Below, piece after piece: positions 50,326-59,686 of a stretch of 64,000 bases of DNA. How positions within the stretch are numbered: position 1 is the stretch's first letter; each line of letters opens with the position of its first letter. Under the pieces are notes generated by a model, which did no database searches, was not told the origin of the DNA, and saw nothing but the letters and a program-made list of their open reading frames with translations. This stretch comes from Bifidobacterium ramosum (GTDB lineage Bacteria; Actinomycetota; Actinomycetes; Actinomycetales; Bifidobacteriaceae), in assembly GCF_009299505.1 (NCBI RefSeq), contig NZ_WBSM01000002.1, positions 186,001 through 250,000 on the forward strand, given 5' to 3'. The position numbers were made by a program, and so were the translations under genes.

Positions 50326-51597
50326 ATGACGGTTCACGAGAACGGTTCCGGACTGCGGTGGGAGCCGATCGACGGCGACGAGATGGACGCGTTCTGCGCG
50401 CGCTTCCCGCAGGGCAATTTCCAGCAGACCACGGCTATGGCGGCTTTGGTGACCGGCCGCGGTCACGAGGTCGATTACGTGGGCGTTCGCCGCGGCGACG
50501 AGATCGTCGCGGCCGCGGAGATCGTGTACACGGAAGGCAAGTTCGGTCCTGAGGGATCGATCTGGATCGGTCCGTTGTGCGATCCGCATGATACGGATGC
50601 GCTGCGTGTGCTGACCGAGGGCGTGCGTGGATCGGCGCACGCGCACAAGGCGATCAGTGTGACGGCATGGCCGTCCGACGTCTACTGCCGCCGCGATTCC
50701 GACGGCGAACCGGTGTCGGCCAACGACGATGCCGCGCTCGCGAACTATGCCGCGCTCGGATGGCGGCATGCGGGGTTCACCCGCGGCTATGGCGCCGTGG
50801 TGAACCGTTGGGTGTACGTCAAGGATCTCACCGGCATCGCCGACGAGAAGGCGCTGCTGAAGTCGTACGACAAGCGCACCCAGTGGAGCGTCAAACGTGC
50901 CGCGTCGATGGGCGTGCACGTGCGCGAACTGACCGACGACGAGCTCGGCGTGTTCGCCGCGATCGAGCGGCAGACCGCCGAACGGCGCAGTTTCGCGCCG
51001 CGTGACGAGCAGTACTTCCGCCAGTTCAAGCAGGCGTTCGGCGACAAGGCGCATTTCATGGTCGCCGAGATCCATATCGCCGAATACGTCGCCGACATGC
51101 AGGCCAAACGGGAGACGCTGCAGCGTAAGGTCGACCAGTTGCAGGCGAAGTACGACGAGCATCCGACCACGAAGACGGAGCGTCAGCTGGGGGAGGAGTC
51201 GCGTAATCTCGCGGCCGCCGACAAGCGTCTGACCGAGGCCGCGGAGTTCGCTAAGGACGGCGACGTGCTGCCCGCGGCGGCCTCGCTGTTCGTTGAACAC
51301 CCGCAGGAATTCGTGTATCTGTTCTCCGGCAGCGTGGAGCGGTACAAGCCGTTCTACGCGTCGGCGCTCATCCAGCATTGGGCGATGAGCCGGTGCCTGG
51401 AGCTGGGCATCACCCGATACAACTTCTACGGCATCTCCGGCGTCTTCGATGATCCGAACGACGAGGGACGCGGCGTGCTCGAATTCAAACAGGGCTTCAA
51501 TGGCTACGTCGAGGAGCTGCTCGGCGAGTTCACCCTGCCGGTCGATCCGGTGCGCTACGGCGTCAAATCCCTCGCCCACAAGCTGCTCGGTCGCTGA
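50326..51597 (+). CDS. FemAB/MurM-like peptidoglycan bridge aminoacyltransferase (copy 2)
   Basis: A 423-residue paralogue of the product just upstream. It shares CARFPQGNFQQTTAMAALVTG, KRTQWSVKRAASMGVHVREL and the C-terminal YNFYGISGVFDDPNDEGRGVLEFKQGFNGYVEELLGEF. The coiled-coil arm is present (about 255-310). A good RBS (AGGAAGG) precedes the ATG. The tandem pair suggests sequential addition of two residues to the interpeptide bridge, as FemA/FemB or MurM/MurN do, but this is inference. The pair is convergent with the AEC permease and separated from it by a family A palindrome. Confidence 0.88.
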   Translation: MTVHENGSGLRWEPIDGDEMDAFCARFPQGNFQQTTAMAALVTGRGHEVDYVGVRRGDEIVAAAEIVYTEGKFGPEGSIWIGPLCDPHDTDALRVLTEGVRGSAHAHKAISVTAWPSDVYCRRDSDGEPVSANDDAALANYAALGWRHAGFTRGYGAVVNRWVYVKDLTGIADEKALLKSYDKRTQWSVKRAASMGVHVRELTDDELGVFAAIERQTAERRSFAPRDEQYFRQFKQAFGDKAHFMVAEIHIAEYVADMQAKRETLQRKVDQLQAKYDEHPTTKTERQLGEESRNLAAADKRLTEAAEFAKDGDVLPAAASLFVEHPQEFVYLFSGSVERYKPFYASALIQHWAMSRCLELGITRYNFYGISGVFDDPNDEGRGVLEFKQGFNGYVEELLGEFTLPVDPVRYGVKSLAHKLLGR

Positions 51598-51625
51598 CGG
51601 GCGTACTGGTCCCGCCTTCAACTTC

Positions 51626-51673
51626 AACGGACATACAGCCGATTTCGGTAGGGGAATCGGCTGTATGTCCGTC
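51626..51673. repeat. Intergenic palindrome family A, copy 8
   Basis: AACGGACATACAGCCGATT pairs with AATCGGCTGTATGTCCGT. Flanks are CCTTCAACTTC on the left and CAGGAAGAGCAAGAGAAG on the right. It lies between the convergent FemAB-2 and AEC permease genes. Confidence 0.9.
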
Positions 51674-51691
51674 AGGAAGAGCAAGAGAAGC

Positions 51692-52693
51692 TCACGCCGG
51701 CAGCAGGAAGTTCGCCCCGGTCATCAGACAGATCGCGATGATCGCCGACGCGGCCAGCGTGAACCCAGCGAGCTTCGCGTTGCCGAGCACCTTGTCGGTG
51801 AACAGCGTCGAGAACACGGCGGTCGGCGCGAGCGTAAGCATCACCGCGGCCTTGCGCACCTCGGCGTCGAACGGCAGGACGAACCATGCGGCGCACGCGA
51901 ACAGCAGTCCCATCGGCAACCGCCATCCGAGCACACGCAGCACGTCACGCACGTCCTTGCCGGTCTTCGGCAGATCCATCAGCATGCCCACCATGAACAC
52001 CGAACAGAACGAGTTCGCGTCGGCCACCGGCTGCAGCAGCGTCGGCACCACGCCCGGAATCTTCACATCGAACAGCATGACCACGATCATGAGCATGTAG
52101 ATGTCGAACGGAATCGACGTGAGGAATCCCTTGGCGATCGCGCGCAGCTTCGCGCGTCGGGCCATGCGCCGCGCGTCGCGGTCGGTCGGCCGCACGTACG
52201 GCACGGTCGGCGCGTCGCCCGCGTCCTGCTCGGTGAGCGGCCGATCCATGTCGATATGCAGCAGCGACGTGGTCATCACGTTCGTGCCGGCCGTCACCAT
52301 GATCGAATTGCCGACGTCGAACATCGCCGCCGTAATCAGCGCGGACGGTCCCATGAACGCCTGCAGCACCGGGAAACAGAAGTTGCCCACGTTGAAACCG
52401 CACGCGTTGAGCATGAGAAACGCGCGGTCGGCTACCGGCTTGCGTCGCGTGGCGAGGTAGACGAGCGGCAGCGGCAGCATCGCACACAGAAAACCGAACG
52501 CGGACACCAGCAGCATGCTGATATGGTGCGGATTCGTGGCGAACGACACGATCACGGACGCGGGCAGCGTGAAGTTGAACACGACGACCTGCATGACACG
52601 GTAGTCGCGCGGCTTGAACAGGCCGGCGCGTTTGACCGCGTACGCGGCGAAGATGATGATCAGGAACGCGATGGGCTTGAGAATAGCGGACAT
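51692..52693 (-). CDS. AEC-family transporter (auxin efflux carrier/malate permease type)
   Basis: A 333-residue permease with about ten transmembrane helices in two repeats. Family features are ILKPIAFLIIIFAAYAVKRAGLFKPRDYRVMQVVVFNFTLPASVIV at the N-terminus, LNACGFNVGNFCFPVLQAFMG (the discontinuous-helix region of repeat 1) and the C-terminal FTDKVLGNAKLAGFTLAASAI. The cytoplasmic loop (about 170-215) is basic. Met at 52693 is preceded by GAGAGGA; the frame extends upstream into the tRNA-Leu gene, so that extension is artefactual. The substrate is unknown; organic acids are likely. Confidence 0.87.
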   Translation of the reverse strand: MSAILKPIAFLIIIFAAYAVKRAGLFKPRDYRVMQVVVFNFTLPASVIVSFATNPHHISMLLVSAFGFLCAMLPLPLVYLATRRKPVADRAFLMLNACGFNVGNFCFPVLQAFMGPSALITAAMFDVGNSIMVTAGTNVMTTSLLHIDMDRPLTEQDAGDAPTVPYVRPTDRDARRMARRAKLRAIAKGFLTSIPFDIYMLMIVVMLFDVKIPGVVPTLLQPVADANSFCSVFMVGMLMDLPKTGKDVRDVLRVLGWRLPMGLLFACAAWFVLPFDAEVRKAAVMLTLAPTAVFSTLFTDKVLGNAKLAGFTLAASAIIAICLMTGANFLLPA

Positions 52694-52773
52694 GGCTGCG
52701 TGGTTCCTCTCCCGTGTTCGACCTGACCCGGCCCGATCGTCGGTCGGCGCACGGCCGCAAGGGAGTCGGGGAG

Positions 52774-52854
52774 TGCGCGCGATGGGACTCGAACCCACAC
52801 GTACAAGACACAGGAACCTAAATCCTGCGCGTCTACCAATTCCGCCACGCGCGC
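52774..52854 (-). tRNA. tRNA-Leu (TAG)
   Basis: Class II tRNA. The acceptor GCGCGCG pairs with CGCGCGC. The D-arm is GCGG-AATTGGTAGACG. The anticodon arm CAGGA-TTTAGGT-TCCTG gives TAG, reading CUA and perhaps CUG. The variable arm is short (about 12 nt). CCA is not encoded. Its gene lies just upstream of the AEC permease. Confidence 0.93.
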
Positions 52855-52962
52855 GCAAAGTGACAATCTAGCATGAGCCCTGCCTTATGGCGCGCGCCGT
52901 GTCCGTTGGCGCTCGCTGGACGGTCGGCGGTCGGTTGTTGGTTGGCCAGCGGTTGGTTGGCG

Positions 52963-52998
52963 AAAAAACAAAACCCCGAACCGAGCGGGGTTCGGGGT
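52963..52998 (-). terminator. Intrinsic terminator after tRNA-Thr
   Basis: On the minus strand CCCCGAACCCCGC with GGTTCGGGG forms the stem, followed by TTTTGTTTTTT. It lies immediately 3' of tRNA-Thr and should isolate it from tRNA-Leu. Confidence 0.9.
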
Positions 52999-53000
52999 GA

Positions 53001-53076
53001 TGGAGCCACTTGACAGAATCGAACTGTCGACCTGCTCATTACGAGTGAGCCGCTCTACCGACTGAGCTAAAGTGGC
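53001..53076 (-). tRNA. tRNA-Thr (CGT)
   Basis: Acceptor GCCACTT pairs with AAGTGGC. The anticodon arm GCTCA-CTCGTAA-TGAGC gives CGT, reading ACG. The 3' CCA is encoded, unlike the other tRNAs here. The T-loop is TTCGATT. Confidence 0.95.
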
Positions 53077-53404
53077 TTGTTGCCCGGATCGCATTCGCTT
53101 TCCGCGCACAAGTAGGTTAGTGTACCGGACGATACGGACGATGGCAAATCGGCGGGTGTGTTCGTCGTGTCGCAGGTGCGTAGGGCGGCTGCGACGGACG
53201 TCGTATTGCGAACGTTTGCTTCGTGCTGTTCGCCTGTGGTTTCCATATGTTCACCGATACGTTGTCGCGACGTTATTTTGTGTAGTTATGTCTGCTTTTG
53301 TGAGTATCTTGTTCAGTGAAGTAAACGATACGGTTCCGCCGTCGGCCGACGGCCGGTGACGGCACCGTGCCGCTTCGCAAGTGATGATGAAAGGACCAAT
53401 ACCT
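53077..53404. other. Divergent upstream region of tRNA-Thr and pgi
   Basis: About 330 bp without a convincing gene. It must contain the tRNA-Thr promoter (minus) and the pgi promoter (plus). The AT-richer part at 53215-53335 is the likely pgi promoter area; TTGTTC at about 53309 with a TACGGT 14 bp later is only a weak candidate. No repeat of the families described here occurs. Confidence 0.5.
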
Positions 53405-55105
<1,701 letters not shown>

Positions 55106-55221
55106 TTCGCCGCGCTCGGGCGGTGCTGGTCGGTTTGCGAACCGCGCGATGCTGTCCGGTGAACGGTCCGGCGACTGTTCGCTCGCGGTCGCGAGTGCTG
55201 ATCCGCTGATGCGGAGCTGAG

Positions 55222-55274
55222 CTGAGGCTCCTCTCCATCCGGTATTCCGGTGTGGAGGGGAGCCTCAGTTTTTT
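55222..55274 (+). terminator. Intrinsic terminator of pgi
   Basis: CTGAGGCTCCTCTCCA pairs with TGGAGGGGAGCCTCAG, followed by TTTTTT. It lies about 115 bp after the pgi stop. Confidence 0.93.
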
Positions 55275-55303
55275 CGCCCCGATTGGTCGGCTCCGGTATG
55301 CGT

Positions 55304-55440
55304 TCCCGAATTTCCTGCACTGACGGGGTCTCAGTGCGGGAAATTCGGGAGCATGGGGCTGATTTCCCGAAATTGTTGCACTGAGTCGTATTCAGTGCAG
55401 GAAATTCGGGACGAAGCCAGTGATTTCCCGAATTACCTGC
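55304..55440. repeat. Inverted repeats with TTCCCGAATT core
   Basis: TCCCGAATTTCCTGCACTGA (55304-55323) pairs with TCAGTGCGGGAAATTCGGGA (55331-55350). A second copy, TCCCGAAATTGTTGCACTGA then TTCAGTGCAGGAAATTCGGGA, ends at 55411. A half-copy TTTCCCGAATTACCTGC follows near 55424. They occupy part of the 510-bp space between pgi and the DUF362 gene. The rest of that space has no clear feature. Confidence 0.85.
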
Positions 55441-55615
55441 GCTCCCGCTGCGCTGCGGCGGTATCGCTCCTCATGGTTTTGTCGCCACACGGTGATGGAG
55501 AGCGCAACGGAGGGCGCGGCGAGGAATACGACGGAGAGCGCAACGGAGCCGATCGCCGGTAACGCGGGCTGAGTATCCTTAGGTCTGGGAGTAATCAATG
55601 TAGCAAGGAGGCAGC

Positions 55616-56518
55616 ATGGTAACGACCTACCAGACCGATTATCCGATGGCGGCCAAGGTCTACTTCACGCGCGATATCAGCCCCGCCGGACTGATGCGGG
55701 TTTACGAGGCGCTAAACGCCCGCCCGCAGGGCAAGGTCGCGGTCAAGCTCAGCTCCGGCGAAGGCGGCAACAAGCACTACCTGCAGCCGGCGCTCATCAA
55801 GGACCTCGTGCACGAGCTCGACGGCACGATCGTCGAATGCAACACCGCGTATCCGGGCACGCGCGACACGAGCGAACACCACTGGCAGACCATCCGCGAG
55901 CACGGTTTCACCGACATCGCGCCGTGCGACATCCAGGACGAGGACGGCGAGATCACGATCCCGGTCGAAGGCGGCACGCGCATCACCGGCGACATCGTCG
56001 GCTCACACTTCCCGAATTACGACTACTACGCCGTGCTCTCGCATTTCAAGGGGCATGTGATGGGCGGCTTCGGCGGCGCGCTCAAGAACATCTCGATCGG
56101 CATGGCGTCGTCGAACGGCAAGCGCCGGCTGCATTCGGGCGGCGACAAGATCCTCGCCAACCCGTTCCGCGGCGAGCAGGACGCGTTCCTTGAGGCGATG
56201 GCCGAGGCCGCGACCGCCGTGTTCAACGCGCTCAAGGGCAACATGCTGTTCATCAACGTGATGAATAACCTCTCGGTCGACTGCGACTGCGACGGCAACC
56301 CGCATGCGCCGTGCATGCACGACATCGGCATCTTCTCATCGCTTGACCCGGTGGCCGTCGACCAGGCGTGCGTCGACCGGATCTACACATCCGACGAGGA
56401 CAACTCGGCCATGATCGAACGCATCGAGTCGCGCCACGGCATCCACACCATCGAACACGCGGTCGAGATGGGCCTCGGCAGTCGCGAATACCAGCTCATC
56501 GATCTGGATCAGCGCTGA
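55616..56518 (+). CDS. DUF362-family protein
   Basis: A 300-residue protein of the DUF362 family, which elsewhere is fused to or found with ferredoxin domains. The core runs VYFTRDISPAGLMRVYEAL, VAVKLSSGEGGNKHYLQPALIKDLV, HFPNYDYYAVLSHFKGHVMGGFGGALKNISIGMAS and NMLFINVMNNLSVDCDCDGNPHAPCMHDIGIFSSLDPVAVDQA. The cysteines in DCDCDGNPHAPC could hold a metal or an iron-sulfur cluster, but no separate ferredoxin domain is present. The RBS AAGGAGG is strong. Just downstream are an ECF S-component and DUF1893. Function is unknown. Confidence 0.88.
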   Translation: MVTTYQTDYPMAAKVYFTRDISPAGLMRVYEALNARPQGKVAVKLSSGEGGNKHYLQPALIKDLVHELDGTIVECNTAYPGTRDTSEHHWQTIREHGFTDIAPCDIQDEDGEITIPVEGGTRITGDIVGSHFPNYDYYAVLSHFKGHVMGGFGGALKNISIGMASSNGKRRLHSGGDKILANPFRGEQDAFLEAMAEAATAVFNALKGNMLFINVMNNLSVDCDCDGNPHAPCMHDIGIFSSLDPVAVDQACVDRIYTSDEDNSAMIERIESRHGIHTIEHAVEMGLGSREYQLIDLDQR

Positions 56519-56611
56519 CGACAGCCGTCGCCGGCCGGATCGTCGCGCATCGTCTTGCATCGTCGCGCATCATTCCGCATCGTCATTCGTATCGTCAAAG
56601 GAGAAGCTGTT

Positions 56612-57214
56612 ATGCAATCAACTCGGACTACTGAAACCGCACAAACCCGCGCCGTCGCGGCCGCACTGCCGTCGGTGAAGTTCCAGACCGCCGCCGCGAT
56701 CATCGCCGTGGTCGCCGCCGTCGCCCTGCCGCAGGTGTTCCATGTCGCGGGCGCGGCGCTCGGACTCGGCACGATGGTCGGTCAGACCTTGTTGCCGATG
56801 CATCTGCCGGTGCTGTTGGTGGGTTTGTTGGCCGGTCCGTTCGCGGGGCTGGCGACCGGTGCGCTCGCGCCGATCGTGAGTTTCCTGCTGACCGGCATGC
56901 CGATGGCTCCGATGGTGCCGTTCATGGTGATCGAACTCGCGTCCTACGGCCTGTTCGCGGGACTTCTGCGTGGCGTGCGTCTGCCGGCTGCCGTGCCGTC
57001 GCCGCTCGGCTGGCTCGTTCGGTTGGTCGGCGCGCAGGTCGCGGGGCGCGTGATCGATGCGCTCGCGATCGCCGTGGCGGTGTCGCTGCTCGGCAACACG
57101 ACGATGACCGTCGCGTCGGTGGGCGCCGCGGTGGTGACCGGTCTGCCCGGACTCGTGTTGCAGTGGGTGCTTGTACCGGTGATCATGACCGTGGTGGATC
57201 GTCGTCGCGACTGA
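56612..57214 (+). CDS. ECF transporter S-component (substrate-binding subunit)
   Basis: A 200-residue membrane protein with about five or six hydrophobic helices. It has the S-component pattern LPMHLPVLLVGLLAGPFAGLATGALAPIVSFLLTGMPMAPMVPFMVIELASYGLFAGLL, typical of PF12822-like vitamin-uptake subunits. No ATPase or EcfT gene is adjacent, so it probably shares a general ECF module encoded elsewhere. The RBS is AAAGGAGA. Its substrate may be related to the neighbouring DUF362/DUF1893 genes. Substrate cannot be named from sequence. Confidence 0.82.
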   Translation: MQSTRTTETAQTRAVAAALPSVKFQTAAAIIAVVAAVALPQVFHVAGAALGLGTMVGQTLLPMHLPVLLVGLLAGPFAGLATGALAPIVSFLLTGMPMAPMVPFMVIELASYGLFAGLLRGVRLPAAVPSPLGWLVRLVGAQVAGRVIDALAIAVAVSLLGNTTMTVASVGAAVVTGLPGLVLQWVLVPVIMTVVDRRRD

Positions 57215-57235
57215 CAGCCGTATGACGGATGTCGT

Positions 57236-57265
57236 GATGGCCCCTCGTTTCCGCGAGGGGCCATC
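57236..57265. promoter_or_regulatory. Hairpin between the ECF S-component and DUF1893 genes
   Basis: GATGGCCCCTCG and CGAGGGGCCATC form a 12-bp stem with the short loop TTTCCG (or similar). No T-tract follows, and the RBS of the next gene begins 10 bp on. It could attenuate or stabilise the operon mRNA. Confidence 0.65.
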
Positions 57266-57282
57266 GCATGAAAGGAGACGTG

Positions 57283-57744
57283 ATGACCGATTCGTCTGCT
57301 GCCACCGATCTCGACCGTGCGAAGGCCGTGCTGCTGGATGATGACTCGCTTGGCTGCGTGGCCTGCCGTACCGATGATGAGGACGGGCGAACGACGACGC
57401 TGACCGGTACGGGACGCGGTGTGCGTCCGCTGCTGCAATGGCTGGCAGCCGGGCGGTCACTTGCCGGATCCTCGGCCGCCGACCGTGTGGTCGGCAAGGG
57501 TGCGGCGCTGCTGTACGCGCGGCTCGGGGCGCGTACCGTCTACGCGCAGACCATGAGCGAGGCCGGATTGGCGGCGCTGCGGGCAAACGGTATCGCGGCG
57601 AGCTATGGCACGCTGGTGCCGCGTATCCTCAACCGTGCCCGCACCGGCCTGTGCCCGATCGAGCGGTCCGTCGCCACCATCGACGATCCGACCGCCGCGG
57701 AATCCGCTATCCGCGCCGCCGTCGCCGAACTCATGCGCCGCTGA
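57283..57744 (+). CDS. DUF1893-family protein (deaminase-like fold)
   Basis: A 153-residue protein of DUF1893. In known structures of the family (TM1506), the fold resembles cytidine deaminase although the catalytic residues are not conserved. Core features are VGKGAALLYARLGARTVYAQTMSEAGLAALRANGIAASY, then VPRILNRARTGLCPIERSV, ending in an alpha-helix. The Met at 57283 follows AAAGGAGACG, a good RBS; the alternative at 57268 is less likely. It probably forms an operon with the DUF362 and ECF genes. Function is unknown. Confidence 0.83.
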   Translation: MTDSSAATDLDRAKAVLLDDDSLGCVACRTDDEDGRTTTLTGTGRGVRPLLQWLAAGRSLAGSSAADRVVGKGAALLYARLGARTVYAQTMSEAGLAALRANGIAASYGTLVPRILNRARTGLCPIERSVATIDDPTAAESAIRAAVAELMRR

Positions 57745-57773
57745 ATCGGATCGTGCCGGTATCGGTGGTCGGT

Positions 57774-57827
57774 TATTCGCCGGTTATCCACGCTGAGATG
57801 GCTCTCAGCGTGGATAACCGGCGAATA
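57774..57827. repeat. Perfect 25-bp hairpin
   Basis: The arms 57774-57798 and 57803-57827 are exactly complementary over 25 bp around a TGGC tetraloop. The arm begins TATTCGCCGGTTATCCACGC. It lies 29 bp after the DUF1893 stop. No T-tract follows. Confidence 0.92.
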
Positions 57828-57839
57828 GTGCGTCCTCGA

Positions 57840-58119
57840 CCATGCTGTCGGGATGCTGCGGTACATTGAGTGATTGCTGTGTCGAGAGGCAGGTCGCCGC
57901 ATAAGCCGGTCTCTCCGAGGGTCCAGCCGGACGGCCGCGCGTCAAGCGCCGAGGCCAGTCTTCCGGCGGATTGACAGGCTTCCCGAGGGCAAACCCGAAG
58001 GAGAAACGATTCGGTCGCCGATCGCTGGCGGACAGGCGCGCAACAGCGCCCGCAACCGCGCAACACGCGAGGGCAGACCCTGATTGTGGCTGATATGCGG
58101 CAGCGACTAAGGAATGAAC
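57840..58119 (+). other. Long leader region upstream of rplS
   Basis: About 280 bp between the perfect hairpin and rplS with no coding potential. Several GC-rich imperfect stems occur (for example around GCGCAACAGCGCCCGCAACCG), but none matches a leader class I can name. TAAGGA just before the ATG is the RBS. Confidence 0.5.
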
Positions 58120-58485
58120 ATGGCTAACGCTATTGACGCTTTCGACGCCAAGCACATGAAGCCGGCCGAGGAGATCCCGGCCTTCCGTCCCGGCGACACC
58201 GTCGACGTGAACGTGAAGATCAAGGAAGGCAACAACTCCCGTATCCAGACCTTCACCGGCGTGGTGATCGCCCGTCACGGTGCTGGTGTGCACGAGACCT
58301 TCATCGTCCGCAAGATCAGCTTCGGCACTGGTGTGGAGCGCCGTTTCCCGGTGCACTCCCCGTCCATCGACTCCATCAAGCTGGTGCGTCGTGGCCGCGT
58401 GCGTCGCGCGAAGCTGTACTACCTGCGCGCCCTGCGTGGTAAGGCCGCTCGTATCGCCGAGCGTCGCGACAACTCCGCCAAGTGA
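58120..58485 (+). CDS. rplS: 50S ribosomal protein L19
   Basis: A 121-residue large-subunit protein at the 30S-50S interface. The N-terminus has [41 protein letters not shown], and the C-terminus [41 protein letters not shown], both invariant family features. The Met at 58120 has TAAGGA at the right distance; a Met two codons upstream is less well placed. It is followed by lepB and rnhB, the usual gene order. A terminator follows the stop. Confidence 0.97.
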   Translation: MANAIDAFDAKHMKPAEEIPAFRPGDTVDVNVKIKEGNNSRIQTFTGVVIARHGAGVHETFIVRKISFGTGVERRFPVHSPSIDSIKLVRRGRVRRAKLYYLRALRGKAARIAERRDNSAK

Positions 58486-58513
58486 GCGTGGTGAGTTTCG
58501 CCTAACGCGTACT

Positions 58514-58545
58514 GCAGCCCGGACCGTACGGTTCCGGGCTGTTTG
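58514..58545 (+). terminator. Intrinsic terminator of rplS
   Basis: CAGCCCGGA (58515-58523) pairs with TCCGGGCTG (58533-58541), followed by TTT. It lies 29 bp after the rplS stop. Confidence 0.8.
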
Positions 58546-58702
58546 CGTATTCGTCCCGTATGATGGGACCTCAGAGCATTGATGTCCGTCGCCGGCATGG
58601 CGTGTCGCCGGGGCCACCGGGACTCGCCGAGGTGAGACTCGCCGAGGCGAGACCGGCGCTATGGACGGATGACCGGAAACCGGACCGGGCAAGGAGTGGC
58701 AT

Positions 58703-59491
58703 ATGCAGTCGAATGACGAGGACCGGCACACGCTGATGGTGGCCGACCATGGGATCAACCCCGATCCGTTGCCGGCGCAGTCCGGCGGTTTCGCGGATGC
58801 CGGCGGTTTCGCGGACGCCGGCGGTTTCGCGGACGCCGGCGGTTCCGCGGCGAAGCGTCGCCGGCCGGCGCAGTCCGAACAGTCCGGTGGCTGGCGCGAC
58901 TTCCTGATCTGGTGCGGCGTGCCGGTGATCGTCATCCTGCTGGTGCGCGTCCTGCTCATCGGCTGCTACGTCATCCCCACCGGTTCGATGAAAAGCACGA
59001 TCGAACCCGGCGACCGTGTCGTCACCACGAAACTCACGCCGAAGATCTTCGACCTCCAGCGTGGCGACATCATCGTCTTCCACGATCCCGCGAACTGGCT
59101 GTCGGCCGAAAGCAGCAGCGGTCTCGGCGGCGACTATCTCATCAAACGACTGATCGGCCTGCCGGGCGATGTCGTCGAATGCGACGGCGCCGGCCAGCCG
59201 ATCAAGGTCAACGGCGTGGCGATCGACGAAAGCGCGTATCTCAACGATGGCGTCGCGCCGAGCTCGTTCCCGTTCCGCGTCGAGGTCACCGAGGGGCACC
59301 TGTTCGTGATGGGCGACAACCGCGACCGTTCCGCCGATTCCCGATATCATCCCGACGACGGCGCGCACGGCCTTGTGCCGGTGAGTGACGTGGTCGGCGT
59401 GGCGTTCGCGCGCTATTGGCCGCTCAGCCGCATCGCACCGCTCAGCGGGCATCACGAGGTGTTCGCCGCGGTGCCGGACGCGGACCGGTGA
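58703..59491 (+). CDS. lepB: Signal peptidase I
   Basis: A 262-residue membrane-anchored protease that removes signal peptides from secreted proteins. Residues about 30-48 hold three copies of GGFADA from an 18-bp tandem repeat. A transmembrane anchor (about 70-92: FLIWCGVPVIVILLVRVLLI) comes next. The catalytic Ser95 is in TGSMKSTIEPGD, the catalytic Lys148 in GDYLIKRLIGLPGD, and the box E region is FVMGDNRDRSADSR. The C-terminal segment is normal. It follows rplS and its terminator, so it likely has its own promoter. Confidence 0.95.
   Translation: MQSNDEDRHTLMVADHGINPDPLPAQSGGFADAGGFADAGGFADAGGSAAKRRRPAQSEQSGGWRDFLIWCGVPVIVILLVRVLLIGCYVIPTGSMKSTIEPGDRVVTTKLTPKIFDLQRGDIIVFHDPANWLSAESSSGLGGDYLIKRLIGLPGDVVECDGAGQPIKVNGVAIDESAYLNDGVAPSSFPFRVEVTEGHLFVMGDNRDRSADSRYHPDDGAHGLVPVSDVVGVAFARYWPLSRIAPLSGHHEVFAAVPDADR
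58783..58850 (+). repeat. 18-bp tandem repeat within lepB
   Basis: CGGCGGTTTCGCGGA(T/C)GC occurs at 58783-58800, 58801-58818 and 58819-58836, with a partial fourth from 58837. Each unit encodes Gly-Gly-Phe-Ala-Asp-Ala, so changes in number keep the reading frame. Confidence 0.92.
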
Positions 59492-59540
59492 TCGTTGCGG
59501 CCGGCCTGATGCTGTGTCGGCCGGCGTACTGGCTGATGTC

Positions 59541-59612
59541 GACTGTTGACGGTGACATTGACTGTTGACGGTGACGTACTGACTACAGCGTATTGACTGT
59601 TGACATGGTGAC
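59541..59612. repeat. Imperfect tandem repeats upstream of rnhB
   Basis: GACTGTTGACGGTGAC occurs at 59541-59556 and 59560-59575 (19-bp period), with a divergent third, GACTGTTGACATGGTGAC, from about 59595. They lie between lepB and rnhB. Confidence 0.7.
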
Positions 59613-59686
59613 CGTGACATAGTGACTGACTGGTGCGACGCGCCGGTGTGCGATTCGCGGTACTGGCTGACGGGACGGAGTGACCG

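Noticed and set aside
52694..52858. N-terminal extension of the AEC permease into the tRNA-Leu gene
   Set aside because: The extra codons are the reverse reading of the tRNA itself. The Met at 52693 with an RBS gives the normal permease length.
55353..55562. Small plus-strand open frame between pgi and the DUF362 gene
   Set aside because: It starts within the inverted-repeat doublet, contains no recognisable motif and lacks a clear RBS.
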